Assembly: GCA_020444425.1 (NCBI GenBank)
Contig: JAHLLB010000003.1
Span: 1-64,000 of the forward strand
Length of the DNA stretch: 64,000 nucleotides
Direction of reading: 5' to 3'
Source: a bacterium
GTDB lineage: Bacteria > Electryoneota > Electryoneia > Electryoneales > Electryoneaceae
The notes under the pieces are model-generated. The model searched no databases. It saw only the letters and a program-made list of their open reading frames with translations, and was not told the origin of the DNA. Position numbers and translations under genes: made by a program. Shown here piece after piece: positions 18,405-27,366 of the stretch. Position 1 is the stretch's first letter. Each line of letters begins with the position of its first letter.

Positions 18405-20315
18405 ATGCCAACCGATCCATCTGACAAGACGACGCAGCCGTCCGTTGATCCAACTGGCGAACCGTCCGCCCAGCCGGACGAGCCGACGCTCTCGCTTGAG
18501 GAGAAGCTGAAGCTGTTGCCGACGGAGCCGGGCGTGTACCTGTTCAAGGACAAATCGGGCAAGACGATCTATGTCGGCAAGGCGAAGGTGCTGCGCAACC
18601 GTGTCCGCAGCTACTTCACCAAGGGTGACGACGGCCGCTGGCAATATCGCGATCTGATCGCCCGCATCGCAGACCTCGAGATCATCGTCACCGCCAACGA
18701 GCTGGAGGCGTTGATCGTCGAGGCGAACATGATTCGCCGCCACCGTCCCCGGTTCAACATGGAGGTCCGCGATCCGGGATCGTACCCGTATCTCAAGGTG
18801 ACGAAGGAGCGTTTCCCGCGCGTTTTCCTCACACGCAAGCCGCGTCAGGACGGGTCAAAATACTACGGGCCGCTGTCCAACGTCACCGAGATGAAGGACA
18901 CGCTGCGCACGTTGCGCAAGGCGACCCGCATCCGCACCTGCAATTTGAAAATTACCCCGGCGTCTGTGAAGCAGAAGAAGCACAAGGTGTGCCTCGAATT
19001 TCACATTGGGAACTGCGACGGGCCGTGCGAAGGTCGAGTCAGCGAGAGCGAATACGACGACGGCTTAAAGTTGCTCGTGAACGCTGTCCACGGGAAGCAG
19101 GCTCCGTTGATCGAGATGCTCGAGGAACGGATGCGTGACCTCGCGCAGAACCTGAAATATGAGCAGGCGGCGAAAGTTCGGGACCAGATCCAGCGCACGA
19201 AGCAGTTGACCATCCGTCAGACGGTGCTGACGCGGGAGTTGATCGACCGGGACGCGTTCGCGGTGGCGCAGGAGGATGAGGACGGCGTCGTCGCGGTGCT
19301 GCGCATGCGTGAGGGGAAGATCATCGGCCGGCATCACGTCAACCTCAGCCGGATGAAGGCGGCCGGACGCGCGGCGGTGTGGATGCGTGTGCTCAGCGAC
19401 TATTACCTCGGCGAGGTGCACGAAGTCCCCAGCGAAATCCTCATCCCCGAGGCACTCGACGCCGAGGACGAAGAGTTGTTGCTGACATACCTCGAAGAGA
19501 AGCGCGGGCGGAAGGTGAAGATCCTCGTGCCGCAACGGGGGGAGAAGTTCCGGCAGGTGCATCTCGCTGGAACCAACGCCAAGCTGCTGCTCGGTGAACG
19601 CCTGCTCGCGAAAGCGAAGGCGGAACGCATCCCGCACAGCCTGCTGATGCTGGAAGAACACCTCAAGCTCGATCACCCGCCGTTGAGCATCGAATGCTTC
19701 GACAACTCGAACCTGTTCGGGCAGCAACCGGTGGCGGCGATGGTGCGGTTCGAGGACGGCCGTCCCGCGAAGAAAGAATACCGTCATTTCAAAATCAAGA
19801 CCGTTGTCGGTTCCGACGACTTCAAGTCGATGGAAGAGGTGGTCGGACGGCGGTACCGGCGTCTGCTGCGTGAGGACAGGGAGAAGCTGCCGGACCTCGT
19901 ATTGATCGACGGCGGGCGCGGGCAGGTGAACGCCGCGCGTCGGATCGTGGACGAACTCGGCCTGCGTGACCTGCCGGTGGTCGGGTTGGCGAAACGGCTG
20001 GAGGAGATCGTCTTTCCCGGCACCGCCGAGCCGATCACGTTGCCGAAGACCAGCAGCGCGTTGAAATTGCTGATGCAGCTCCGCGATGAAGCCCACCGTT
20101 TCGCGATCACCTACCACCGGTCGCTCAGGAACAAGGCGTCGGTCTCGAGCACGCTCGAGGGGATTCCTGGCATCGGCGAGACGAAGGCGAAGGCGTTGTT
20201 GCGTCATTTCGGCTCGTTGAAACGGCTGAAAGACGCCACCCCGCAACAGATCGCCGAGGTGCCGGGGTTCTCGGTCAAGGCGGGGGAGAAGCTGCTGCAG
20301 CAGTTGAACGAATAG
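18405..20315 (+). CDS. uvrC: Excinuclease ABC subunit C
   Basis: 636 residues from ATG 18405; an in-frame ATG at 18393 is equally possible and neither has a good ribosome site. UvrC makes both incisions in nucleotide excision repair after UvrAB loads on damage. Domains in order: a GIY-YIG nuclease (PGVYLFKDKSGKTIYVGKAK, residues about 43-62), a Cys cluster region (FHIGNCDGPC), the UVR UvrB-binding motif (about 242-260, KYEQAAKVRDQI), the RNase H-like C-terminal nuclease (SIECFDNSNLFG; DLVLIDGGRGQVNAA) and a C-terminal helix-hairpin-helix pair (GIPGIGETKAKALLRHF; EVPGFSVKAGEKLL). Length and domains are complete. A low-complexity N-terminal tail of about 28 residues is extra. It stands alone, bracketed by heptamer repeat arrays. 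Confidence 0.97.
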   Translation: MPTDPSDKTTQPSVDPTGEPSAQPDEPTLSLEEKLKLLPTEPGVYLFKDKSGKTIYVGKAKVLRNRVRSYFTKGDDGRWQYRDLIARIADLEIIVTANELEALIVEANMIRRHRPRFNMEVRDPGSYPYLKVTKERFPRVFLTRKPRQDGSKYYGPLSNVTEMKDTLRTLRKATRIRTCNLKITPASVKQKKHKVCLEFHIGNCDGPCEGRVSESEYDDGLKLLVNAVHGKQAPLIEMLEERMRDLAQNLKYEQAAKVRDQIQRTKQLTIRQTVLTRELIDRDAFAVAQEDEDGVVAVLRMREGKIIGRHHVNLSRMKAAGRAAVWMRVLSDYYLGEVHEVPSEILIPEALDAEDEELLLTYLEEKRGRKVKILVPQRGEKFRQVHLAGTNAKLLLGERLLAKAKAERIPHSLLMLEEHLKLDHPPLSIECFDNSNLFGQQPVAAMVRFEDGRPAKKEYRHFKIKTVVGSDDFKSMEEVVGRRYRRLLREDREKLPDLVLIDGGRGQVNAARRIVDELGLRDLPVVGLAKRLEEIVFPGTAEPITLPKTSSALKLLMQLRDEAHRFAITYHRSLRNKASVSSTLEGIPGIGETKAKALLRHFGSLKRLKDATPQQIAEVPGFSVKAGEKLLQQLNE

Positions 20316-20335
20316 GGCTGTGGACTGCGGGCTGC
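20315..20335. repeat. Heptamer array abutting the uvrC stop codon
   Basis: Three 7-bp units GGGCTGT, GGACTGC, GGGCTGC begin on the last base of the uvrC stop. They are close to the reverse complement of units in the array at 20436-20484, giving a loose inverted pair about 100 bp apart. Confidence 0.6.
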
Positions 20336-20399
20336 CCCGATGCCCGCGGGAGCTTCTTTTCGCTACCGCGGCTCATCCCAAGGATTGGAACGCGATAAT

Positions 20400-20421
20400 C
20401 CCGACCAGCAAGCTGGTCGGG
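20400..20421. repeat. REP-like palindrome
   Basis: Perfect 10-bp arms (20400-20409 and 20412-20421) around AA. There is no T-run after it, so it is not an ordinary terminator. It sits between the two inverted heptamer arrays. Confidence 0.5.
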
Positions 20422-20435
20422 GCATACTTCCCGTA

Positions 20436-20484
20436 GTCCACAGTCCGCAGCCCGCAGCCCGCAATCCGCATTCCGCATTCCGCG
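20436..20484. repeat. Seven-copy heptamer tandem array
   Basis: Consecutive 7-bp units GTCCACA, GTCCGCA, GCCCGCA, GCCCGCA, ATCCGCA, TTCCGCA, TTCCGCG. The pattern is NNCCGCA, with variation concentrated at the first two positions. Confidence 0.75.
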
Positions 20485-20556
20485 GTATGCAGCGTAACCT
20501 GGTCAGCGTCCGCAAGCGGACACGGCCACAACGTCCTCACACGTCACACCCTGTAG

Positions 20557-20591
20557 TCTCATATCTCACATCTCAAATCTCAAATCTCGCC
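20557..20591. repeat. Five-copy heptamer tandem array
   Basis: Consecutive units TCTCATA, TCTCACA, TCTCAAA, TCTCAAA, TCTCGCC, about 85 bp before the next start codon. The unit matches the array at 18288. The 361-bp gap between uvrC and the next gene is otherwise empty. Confidence 0.75.
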
Positions 20592-20676
20592 CAGCGGAAC
20601 TCCCGCTCCCCTGTCGAGTGGAATCCGGTGTACATTTGCCGCATTCATGAACCCGTAACCAGACCGTAGAAACGTC

Positions 20677-22071
20677 ATGCCACACCTGTTCGCACTGCTG
20701 CTACCGTTGATGATTGTCCAGCTCGGGATCGGGCTGCCGTTTTTTGGCGGCGGCAAGGACAAGGCGGCGGAGTACGAGCAGGAGCACACGGCGTGGGTGT
20801 ATCCGCCGTGGGAGCATACGTGGGGCGTGGTCCGGGCGACGGAGACCCACCTCGATGTCTTCACCCTTGGCAAGGCAACCTTCCGCAACCCGCAGGGGTT
20901 GGCGGCGGTGCGGCTGACCGCGACGGACGATCCGGATTCCAAGGGCGATGACGACGAAGTCACGGTCTACGGCATCAATTCCGGCGAGAACGCGATCATC
21001 TACAACCGGTCGATGCGCAGCATCGGGTTGTTCGGCTACGACGACGAGACTCGCGATTTCCTCGACGAACCATGGGATATCGCCGCGTTGCCGAATGGAC
21101 TGGTGTTTGTCACCGACAGCGGTCACCGCCGGGTGGTGAAGTTCCGCAACGTGGACGGCGAGCTCGTCTTCCAGTCGGAGTTCGGCCGGGACGGCCAGGG
21201 CGCGTTGGTGTTGCCACGCGGGATCGACGTGACCGTGGGTGGACTGGTGGTTGTCGCGGACGCCGGCGCGGACCGTGTCGTGCTTTACGACACCAGCGGC
21301 GTGTTCGTCAAGGCGATTGGCGGGTTTGACCGTCCGGTCGGCCTGGCGGCGGTGGACAGCCTCGACATTCATACGCGTCCGAAACGTAACTACTTCGCGG
21401 TGACTGACAGCGGCGGGCAACGTCTACGGCGGGTGGATTTCGACGGTCACATCCTCGCGGAAAAGGACATCTCGCTGATTCAGGGTGAACGCGACACGTA
21501 CGCCGGCCACATCGAAATTGACCTGTACCACAACATCGCCGCGACGGACAGCACGAATGATCGTCTGCTCAAGTTCGACGAAAATCTCGAGCTGCTCTCG
21601 GTCTGGGGGCAGACGGGGGAAGGGCGGACACGCTTCCACAGCCCGACCGGCATCGCGATCTGGCGGCGGTTCGGGCAGGCGTTTGTCGCCGAGTCCAGAG
21701 GCGCGCATTACCTCTGGGTTGGCACCGACATCTCGACTCCGCCACGGTTAGCGTTTCCGGGACCGGGACAGATCCGTGTCGGGCTCGACCTGACCGAGCG
21801 CTCCCAGATCACGTTGGAGATCGTCGATGATGACGGCAAGGTGCTGAGGACGCGAAACTCGTATCGTGATCCGGGCTCACGGAGTGTGTTGTGGCGGTAT
21901 GACCGCGCCACGTTTGTCCGTCCCGAACCGGAAGGCCGGGTACAGATTGAACGGCCGGGCACGTTGCCAGAGGGTGAATACACGTTGCGTATCCGGCTGC
22001 GGGCGACGTATTCCAGCCGGAAAGCGTTCGAACGGGTGATGGAAACCTCGGTTCAGCTGTCTGGCAATTGA
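20677..22071 (+). CDS. Secreted NHL-type beta-propeller protein
   Basis: 464 residues. A hydrophobic N-terminus (MPHLFALLLPLMIVQLGIG) is a probable signal peptide. From about residue 70 to 350, repeated blades have the NHL form: FLDEPWDIAALPNGLVFVTD, LVLPRGIDVTVGGLVVVAD, FDRPVGLAAV, FHSPTGIAIW. The C-terminal 110 residues look beta-rich (ITLEIVDDDGKVLRT ... LPEGEYTLRIRL), like the FlgD-type Ig fold that builds hooks on outer-membrane proteins. There is no PNPFN sorting motif. Likely an exported binding or scaffold protein. The ribosome site is weak (GTAGAAACGTC). Confidence 0.75.
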   Translation: MPHLFALLLPLMIVQLGIGLPFFGGGKDKAAEYEQEHTAWVYPPWEHTWGVVRATETHLDVFTLGKATFRNPQGLAAVRLTATDDPDSKGDDDEVTVYGINSGENAIIYNRSMRSIGLFGYDDETRDFLDEPWDIAALPNGLVFVTDSGHRRVVKFRNVDGELVFQSEFGRDGQGALVLPRGIDVTVGGLVVVADAGADRVVLYDTSGVFVKAIGGFDRPVGLAAVDSLDIHTRPKRNYFAVTDSGGQRLRRVDFDGHILAEKDISLIQGERDTYAGHIEIDLYHNIAATDSTNDRLLKFDENLELLSVWGQTGEGRTRFHSPTGIAIWRRFGQAFVAESRGAHYLWVGTDISTPPRLAFPGPGQIRVGLDLTERSQITLEIVDDDGKVLRTRNSYRDPGSRSVLWRYDRATFVRPEPEGRVQIERPGTLPEGEYTLRIRLRATYSSRKAFERVMETSVQLSGN

Positions 22072-22100
22072 GACGCTTCCGATAGAGGGGTGGTACGGCT

Positions 22101-22131
22101 CTCGGGCTCGCTTGCGTGTCCGAGTTTTTTT
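22101..22131 (+). terminator. Rho-independent terminator of the NHL gene
   Basis: A short stem (CTCGG 22101-22105 with CCGAG 22120-22124), with a G-T pair inside, is followed by seven Ts. Confidence 0.65.
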
Positions 22132-22240
22132 GTGATTTTTATCCTTTGAGCTGGTTCGGGGTGCCGCAGTTTCGTATTTTTCACCCCGCGTCTCAAGGAT
22201 GGGACGATTGGATTGGTCACGTTGCACAGTGGGGGCTGTA

Positions 22241-23002
22241 ATGAAGTTGGTGAAGACGGTTGGCCTGGTGGCGCTCAGCTGCCTGTTGTTTTCGATGACG
22301 GTATCCGCGCAGGTACACTTCAGCCCCGTGGAATCGACCGGAGTCCCTTATGCTATCGTCGTGGAGGATGCGACGTGGAATGGTGGCGCGGCGTTAGTCG
22401 CCGGTGACGAGATCGGTGTGTTTGATGGGAACATGTGCGTCGGCGCTGCGGTCGTGAACGGATTCCCGGTGAACTTGACGGCGTGGGAACGTGACACCAA
22501 CCTCAACCTGCCCGGTTTCACTCCCGGCAACAAGATCACGTACAAGCTGTGGGATCAGTCACAGAACGCAGAGCAGGCCGCGCTGGCACATTACAACACC
22601 GGCAACGCCTTGTTCGGCAGCGGGTTCGCATCCGCGGTAACGTTGAACAGTTCCGATTTCCCGGTGTTGTTGGCGATCTGGTCGAATGAAGCGACTGTGC
22701 CATCCACCGGCGGTTCGTTGACCTATGGTGCGCAGTTGTGGTCGACGGTGGGCGTAACCCGCACCGGTTTACGCTTCTGGACGACGTTGACCCGTCCGAA
22801 CGGGTTTGTGACAGGAACGCAGTTCCAGTATCCGTTCAACCTGGCGCCATTCATGAACATCGCCAACAGCACGCTGCATCAGAACATCGATCCGAGCTGG
22901 CCGGCGGGTACGTGGACGATGAACGGACACGTGGGAGTGTATCCAAATGCGGTGATCGTCGATCATTTCACGTTTGAAAAGCTCGCGGCGGATCCGGAGT
23001 AA
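22241..23002 (+). CDS. Secreted protein carrying the shared pre-sorting module but no sorting domain
   Basis: 253 residues from ATG 22241 (GGGGG 5-6 nt upstream). The signal peptide MKLVKTVGLVALSCLLFS ends near VSAQ. Residues about 20-135 resemble small secreted domains of this phylogenetic group (VVEDATWNGGAALVAGDEIGVFD, then ITYKLWDQSQN). Residues about 140-248 are the module found in eight other proteins of this window (VPSTGGSLTYGAQ, RPNGFVTG, NGHVGVYPNAVIVDHFTFEK). The protein stops there, with no PNPFN domain and hence no evident T9SS anchor. It may be released to the periplasm or partner other module proteins (inference). Confidence 0.75.
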   Translation: MKLVKTVGLVALSCLLFSMTVSAQVHFSPVESTGVPYAIVVEDATWNGGAALVAGDEIGVFDGNMCVGAAVVNGFPVNLTAWERDTNLNLPGFTPGNKITYKLWDQSQNAEQAALAHYNTGNALFGSGFASAVTLNSSDFPVLLAIWSNEATVPSTGGSLTYGAQLWSTVGVTRTGLRFWTTLTRPNGFVTGTQFQYPFNLAPFMNIANSTLHQNIDPSWPAGTWTMNGHVGVYPNAVIVDHFTFEKLAADPE

Positions 23003-23050
23003 AACGGTAGCAGGTGTCGATTCGTACGCTACCTGTCTGAGTGAATTTCT

Positions 23051-23074
23051 ACCCCCGCAGGTGCGGGGGTTTTT
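23051..23074 (+). terminator. Rho-independent terminator
   Basis: An 8-bp GC stem (23051-23058 with 23063-23070), 4-nt loop and T-run lie 49 bp past the stop. Confidence 0.9.
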
Positions 23075-23230
23075 GGTTTTATTGAGTTTGGTGGCAGGTT
23101 TCCAGCTTAGCCGGACAAGAGCCTCGTTGAGAGAAGTTGTGCCGGTTATCACGTAACATAGCGGGAATTTGCGTATATTGAGCCCGCTAACAGCGACTGC
23201 TGACTTTTGAACTGAATTGCCGAGGATGCA

Positions 23231-24751
23231 ATGTTTGGCCGTGTGCCCGGTTGGTTCGGGCTTTTCCTCATCGTTTTACTGCCGTGTTCTGTTTTTTCGC
23301 AAAGCGGTCCGGCAAACCTCAACGCCGAGTTGTTGCTCGACGGTGAAGTGCTACTCTCCTGGGATCCGGCACCTCCCCAGATTCTCGATTCATTCGACGG
23401 TTCTCTGGTGAACTACGATCTGCTCCCGTCAAACACCTGGTATACGGAAGGTGGCTACCTCAAGGGGTTAGTCTCCAACGGTTGGAAGTCGGCGTGTTAT
23501 GGTGGCGAAGTGGTTGAGAATTTCACCGTTGCGACAACGATCCAGAATGTCAGCGGTACGAGCAGCCGCGGGTTGCTGATCCGTGGGGACGGTCCCCGTG
23601 ATAATGATTACAACGGCTATTGTTTTTATGTCTCGCTATCGTCGCAGAGTTTCGCGTTTTACAGCTATGAAGACGGCTACTACGACCTGCTGCTGGGTTG
23701 GACGCCGAGCGATCTGATTAATCTTGGACCGGGTGAAGAAAATTCGCTGGCGGTCACGGCGAATGGTTCGAACTTCCTGCTGTACGTGAACAACAACTAC
23801 GTCGGCACGGTCAACGACAACAGCTACAATCAGGGCTACATCGGCCTCGTTTCCTCTGGCAGTAACGAAGTCTGGTATGACGAGTTGGTCTGCTACTACG
23901 ACCCGCCGATGAACAACGATGACCTGATCGAGTATCGTGTTTTCCGCGATGGGTTCCAGATCGGGACGACGCTGGATTCAACGTATACCGACACATTGCC
24001 GGCTCCCGGCGAGTACACGTATTCGGTTAACGCGGTCTTCGAACCGGGTGGTATTACCCCGTTGTCTAACGAAGCATCGGTGGACTGGCAACTGGTGACG
24101 TTGGATCTGCTGCCGGAAAACACGACGATTCCGGCCACAGGTGGCTCGCTGCATTTCTCGGCTCATCTTGTCAACACGGTGAACCAGTCCTGGCCGACGG
24201 TACGGTTCTGGACCAGTGTTACGCCCCCGGGTGGTCAACCGATCGGCCCGTTGACATCCCGCTATATCAACATCCAGCCCTACATGGATTTATACGTCAC
24301 GAACATGCACCAGCCGGTACCATCGACGATTCCGGCCGGGGATTACCTGTTGTCGGCGAATCTGGGCTACTATCCGGTCTCTCTGGTGTCGGACACCTTT
24401 GAGTTTACCAAGCTCGAGGATGACAGCGTCGCGCATGGTGGATCGAATATCTTCGTCAACGGTGACGGGTCCGATCTTCTTTCTACCAGCGAAGTTGATC
24501 TCAGTAGCTGGCCGAATCCGTGCAACGGCTTGTCGACGGTCTCGTTAACCCTGCCGGAAACGGCACGGGTGACGGTTGAGGTGGTAAATGTGACTGGTCG
24601 CCGGGTGGCGTTGCTTGCCGAGGGTACCCTGTCCGCCGGGTTGCATGAGTTTGTCTTTGATGGGTCCACTCTCGCGACAGGTGTGTACTTTGTTCGCATG
24701 GTCAGCGATCAGCACGTGCCGCAAGTCCAGAAGATGATGTTGTTGAAATGA
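23231..24751 (+). CDS. Secreted adhesin-like protein: split FN3, lectin-like insert, T9SS sorting domain
   Basis: 506 residues. A signal peptide (LFLIVLLPCSVFSQ) is followed by a first fibronectin-III strand set (NAELLLDGEVLLSWDPAP). Next comes a laminin-G/concanavalin-like domain of about 170 residues (LDSFDGS ... VATTIQNVSGTSSRGLLIRG ... NNNYVGTVND ... EVWYDELVCYYD), then the rest of an FN3-like domain (IEYRVFRDGFQIGTT ... GEYTYSVNAVF). After it come the shared module (IPATGGSLHFSAHLVN ... LGYYPVSLVSDTFEFTK) and a sorting domain whose motif is SSWPNPCNG, with Cys in place of Phe, ending MMLLK. GAGG lies 6 nt before ATG 23231. A ligand-binding surface protein is likely; no enzyme was recognised. 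Confidence 0.8.
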   Translation: MFGRVPGWFGLFLIVLLPCSVFSQSGPANLNAELLLDGEVLLSWDPAPPQILDSFDGSLVNYDLLPSNTWYTEGGYLKGLVSNGWKSACYGGEVVENFTVATTIQNVSGTSSRGLLIRGDGPRDNDYNGYCFYVSLSSQSFAFYSYEDGYYDLLLGWTPSDLINLGPGEENSLAVTANGSNFLLYVNNNYVGTVNDNSYNQGYIGLVSSGSNEVWYDELVCYYDPPMNNDDLIEYRVFRDGFQIGTTLDSTYTDTLPAPGEYTYSVNAVFEPGGITPLSNEASVDWQLVTLDLLPENTTIPATGGSLHFSAHLVNTVNQSWPTVRFWTSVTPPGGQPIGPLTSRYINIQPYMDLYVTNMHQPVPSTIPAGDYLLSANLGYYPVSLVSDTFEFTKLEDDSVAHGGSNIFVNGDGSDLLSTSEVDLSSWPNPCNGLSTVSLTLPETARVTVEVVNVTGRRVALLAEGTLSAGLHEFVFDGSTLATGVYFVRMVSDQHVPQVQKMMLLK

Positions 24752-25031
24752 GTCGGCCGTACCCTGGGTCTGTTCCTCCAAGTAATTTTTTAAGCACGCC
24801 TGAACCTGTCCGTTTATGACTCCTTGTGCGCGTTGATCTGTTGCGCAACTCTTTGTTTATACGCTAGCTGCCTGAATAAGGGAAATTTCAGAATTCCGGT
24901 CCTTTCTTTCATCCGAACAGGAAGGACTCGCTATACTTGTTGAACATTTGAAGCAAGCAGACGGATCTCCTCATAGGGGTGTGGGGAGTAACGAAACACA
25001 TACTGACGGAACGCATACTGGAGGCTTGAGG

Positions 25032-27284
25032 ATGATTCGTAACAGTGTACTCCTTTTTGTTGCTCTGCTGATGTTGGCGGGCACCGTTTTCGCAAACCAA
25101 CCGCTTCCCGGCACCAATGTGGCCGACCTGGAAGCGTTTGCCGCACAGTTTAACGAGAAGTGGGAAAGCTGGCGTGGGCCGGAGTTTGAGGCTGCCTTGC
25201 TGGCGACAGATGGTATTTACGGCGATATCAACGCCGACCCGAACCGTGAGCTGATGGGTATTCGCCCGGACGGCACGCTGGTGATCGCGGTGCTGCGTAA
25301 TGTGGACGCCGCCCTTTCCACTCGTACCGACCTCGTGCAGGTGGGTGGGGTGTCCGGTTATGATCTGGACGGTTCAACGTCGACCGGGCTGTACCACTGG
25401 GACGGCAGCGCGGCGAACCCGAGCCACCCGGAGTTTGTTGGCCGGATCACCATCGGTGATGGCGCCGGCACCAGCAGTTCGCACGCGAACCACACCGCCG
25501 GCACGATGATGGCGTCCGGCGTCAATGCAAATGCCAAGGGCATGGCGACCGGCGCGCACCTGACCACGCATGATTACGACAACGATCAGGCGGAGATGGC
25601 GATCGCGGCGACGGAAGGCATGAAGGTTTCCAGCCATTCCTACGGATTTGGCGATTCGTACAATGGCGGCTACGATGAGTGGGCGCAGGGCTATGACATC
25701 ATTTGTCATGACGCCCCGCACTATACCCCGGTGATCGCGGCGGGTAACCTGGGTTCCGGCAGCTTTGGCACCCTTTACACCGACGTCTGTGGCAAGAACA
25801 GCATCGCGGTCGGGAATGTGCAGGATGTATCGGTGTACAACGGCCCGGCGAGCGTGGTGATTAACAGCTCGAGTTCGGTCGGCCCGCCGGATGATGGCCG
25901 TGTCAAGCCGGACATCGTCGGCAACGGTACCAGCCTGTATTCCTGCACGTCTTCGAGCTACACTACGATGACGGGTACCTCAATGTCCTCCCCGAACATC
26001 GCCGGTTCATTGTTCCTGATGTACGAACTGTACGAACAGACACACGGCGGCCAGGTTCCGCTGTCATCGACGATGCGCGCCGTGATGTTCAACACCGCTG
26101 ACGAGTGCGGTCCGGCAGATGGTCCGGACTTTAAGTACGGCTGGGGCCTGATGAACACCCAGCGTGCCTGTGACTTGATCGCGTCCGATGAAGTTCTCAA
26201 CCCGAATGCGATCGGCGAATACGAACTGAGTGAAGGCGCGGTTGACGAGTACACATTCAGCAGCGACGGGACGGAAGATATCACCGTGACGGTTGTCTGG
26301 ACGGACCCGGAAGGTGCGCTTTGGGCACCGGTTCCGCTGGTAAACGACCTGGACGTTGAAGTCGAGGATCTCGTTTCGGGCGACATTTATTACCCGTGGA
26401 AGTTGAACGGAAACAACCCGTCCGCGGCGGCGACGACTGGTGACAACGATGTCGACAACGTCGAGCAGATCTGGATCGAGAATCCGGGCGCGGGCACCTA
26501 TACCGTTCGCATCTCGCATGAAGGCAACCTGCAGGATGGCATGCAGGCGTACAGCCTGGTCGTGCGCGGTCTGACCGGTGGCGATGCGCCGCAATACATC
26601 CTCAACCTGTCGCCGATTTACAATTACATCGCGCCGGGCGGCGGTATGCTGACGTATGACGTCAACTTCCGTCACACGACCGACGCGACGGTTCCGGGCG
26701 TGATGTACTGGAACATGGTCACGTTGCCGAACGGCAATCCGTACGGTCCGGTGTTCCAGTATCCGTTCACCGTCCAGCCGTTCCAGCAGATCAGCCGTGA
26801 ACTCGCGCTGCAGATTCCGGGCTTTGCGCCGGGCGGCGTATACGAATTCATCGGCAATGTCGGTGTTTACCCGAACGATGTGTACGTGACCGACTCGTTC
26901 GAAATGATCAAATTCGGCAATGGCGCGGACGCGCTGCCGGGCGAAGCGACGCAGTGGCCGGGTACCGGTTTCGAAACCGAAACGGCCAGTGATGCTGCCA
27001 TGCGCACGGACCTGCCGTCGGAGTATTCGCTCAGCGAAGCCTATCCGAATCCGTTTAACCCGACCACGTCAATGACGGTAACGTTGCCGGAAGCGGCGGA
27101 CCTGAACGTGCAGGTTTACAACCTGAACGGCCGTCTCGTGGCGACGTTGGCCGAGGGACGGATGCAGGCAGGCACGCACTCGTTGACGTTTAATGGCAAC
27201 GGTCTCGCCAGTGGTGTCTACTTCGTCAAGGCGATGGTTCCGGGTCAGCTGAACGCGACGCAGAAGCTGGTTCTGATGAAGTAA
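25032..27284 (+). CDS. Secreted subtilisin-like (S8) serine protease with T9SS sorting domain, copy 1
   Basis: 750 residues. The signal peptide MIRNSVLLFVALLMLAGTVFA leads to a short prodomain and an S8 domain with a complete triad: Asp124 in YHWDGSAAN, His151 in SSHANHTAGTM and Ser317 in GTSMSSPNIAG. A PPC-like beta domain follows (VDEYTFSSDGTEDITVTVVW ... GAGTYTVRISHEG), then the shared module (GGGMLTYDVNF ... LPNGNPYGP ... VGVYPNDVYVTDSFEMIK) and AYPNPFNPTTS from residue 670, ending KLVLMK. The start is chosen for GGAGG about 7 nt upstream and the signal peptide. It is followed by its own terminator and then by a close paralogue. Predicted extracellular endopeptidase. Confidence 0.92.
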   Translation: MIRNSVLLFVALLMLAGTVFANQPLPGTNVADLEAFAAQFNEKWESWRGPEFEAALLATDGIYGDINADPNRELMGIRPDGTLVIAVLRNVDAALSTRTDLVQVGGVSGYDLDGSTSTGLYHWDGSAANPSHPEFVGRITIGDGAGTSSSHANHTAGTMMASGVNANAKGMATGAHLTTHDYDNDQAEMAIAATEGMKVSSHSYGFGDSYNGGYDEWAQGYDIICHDAPHYTPVIAAGNLGSGSFGTLYTDVCGKNSIAVGNVQDVSVYNGPASVVINSSSSVGPPDDGRVKPDIVGNGTSLYSCTSSSYTTMTGTSMSSPNIAGSLFLMYELYEQTHGGQVPLSSTMRAVMFNTADECGPADGPDFKYGWGLMNTQRACDLIASDEVLNPNAIGEYELSEGAVDEYTFSSDGTEDITVTVVWTDPEGALWAPVPLVNDLDVEVEDLVSGDIYYPWKLNGNNPSAAATTGDNDVDNVEQIWIENPGAGTYTVRISHEGNLQDGMQAYSLVVRGLTGGDAPQYILNLSPIYNYIAPGGGMLTYDVNFRHTTDATVPGVMYWNMVTLPNGNPYGPVFQYPFTVQPFQQISRELALQIPGFAPGGVYEFIGNVGVYPNDVYVTDSFEMIKFGNGADALPGEATQWPGTGFETETASDAAMRTDLPSEYSLSEAYPNPFNPTTSMTVTLPEAADLNVQVYNLNGRLVATLAEGRMQAGTHSLTFNGNGLASGVYFVKAMVPGQLNATQKLVLMK

Positions 27285-27329
27285 AACTGAGCCCGGGCAA
27301 GCAGCCTGAGGTTCGCTGCATGGATCTTC

Positions 27330-27366
27330 ACGCAGCCGTGTCTGTTCGCAGATGCGGCTGCGTTTT
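27330..27366 (+). terminator. Rho-independent terminator between the two subtilase genes
   Basis: A 9-bp stem (27330-27338 with 27355-27363), 16-nt loop and TTT tail lie 45 bp past the stop. The rest of the 377-bp gap to 27661 shows no convincing gene; short open frames there lack ribosome sites and family resemblance. Confidence 0.75.
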
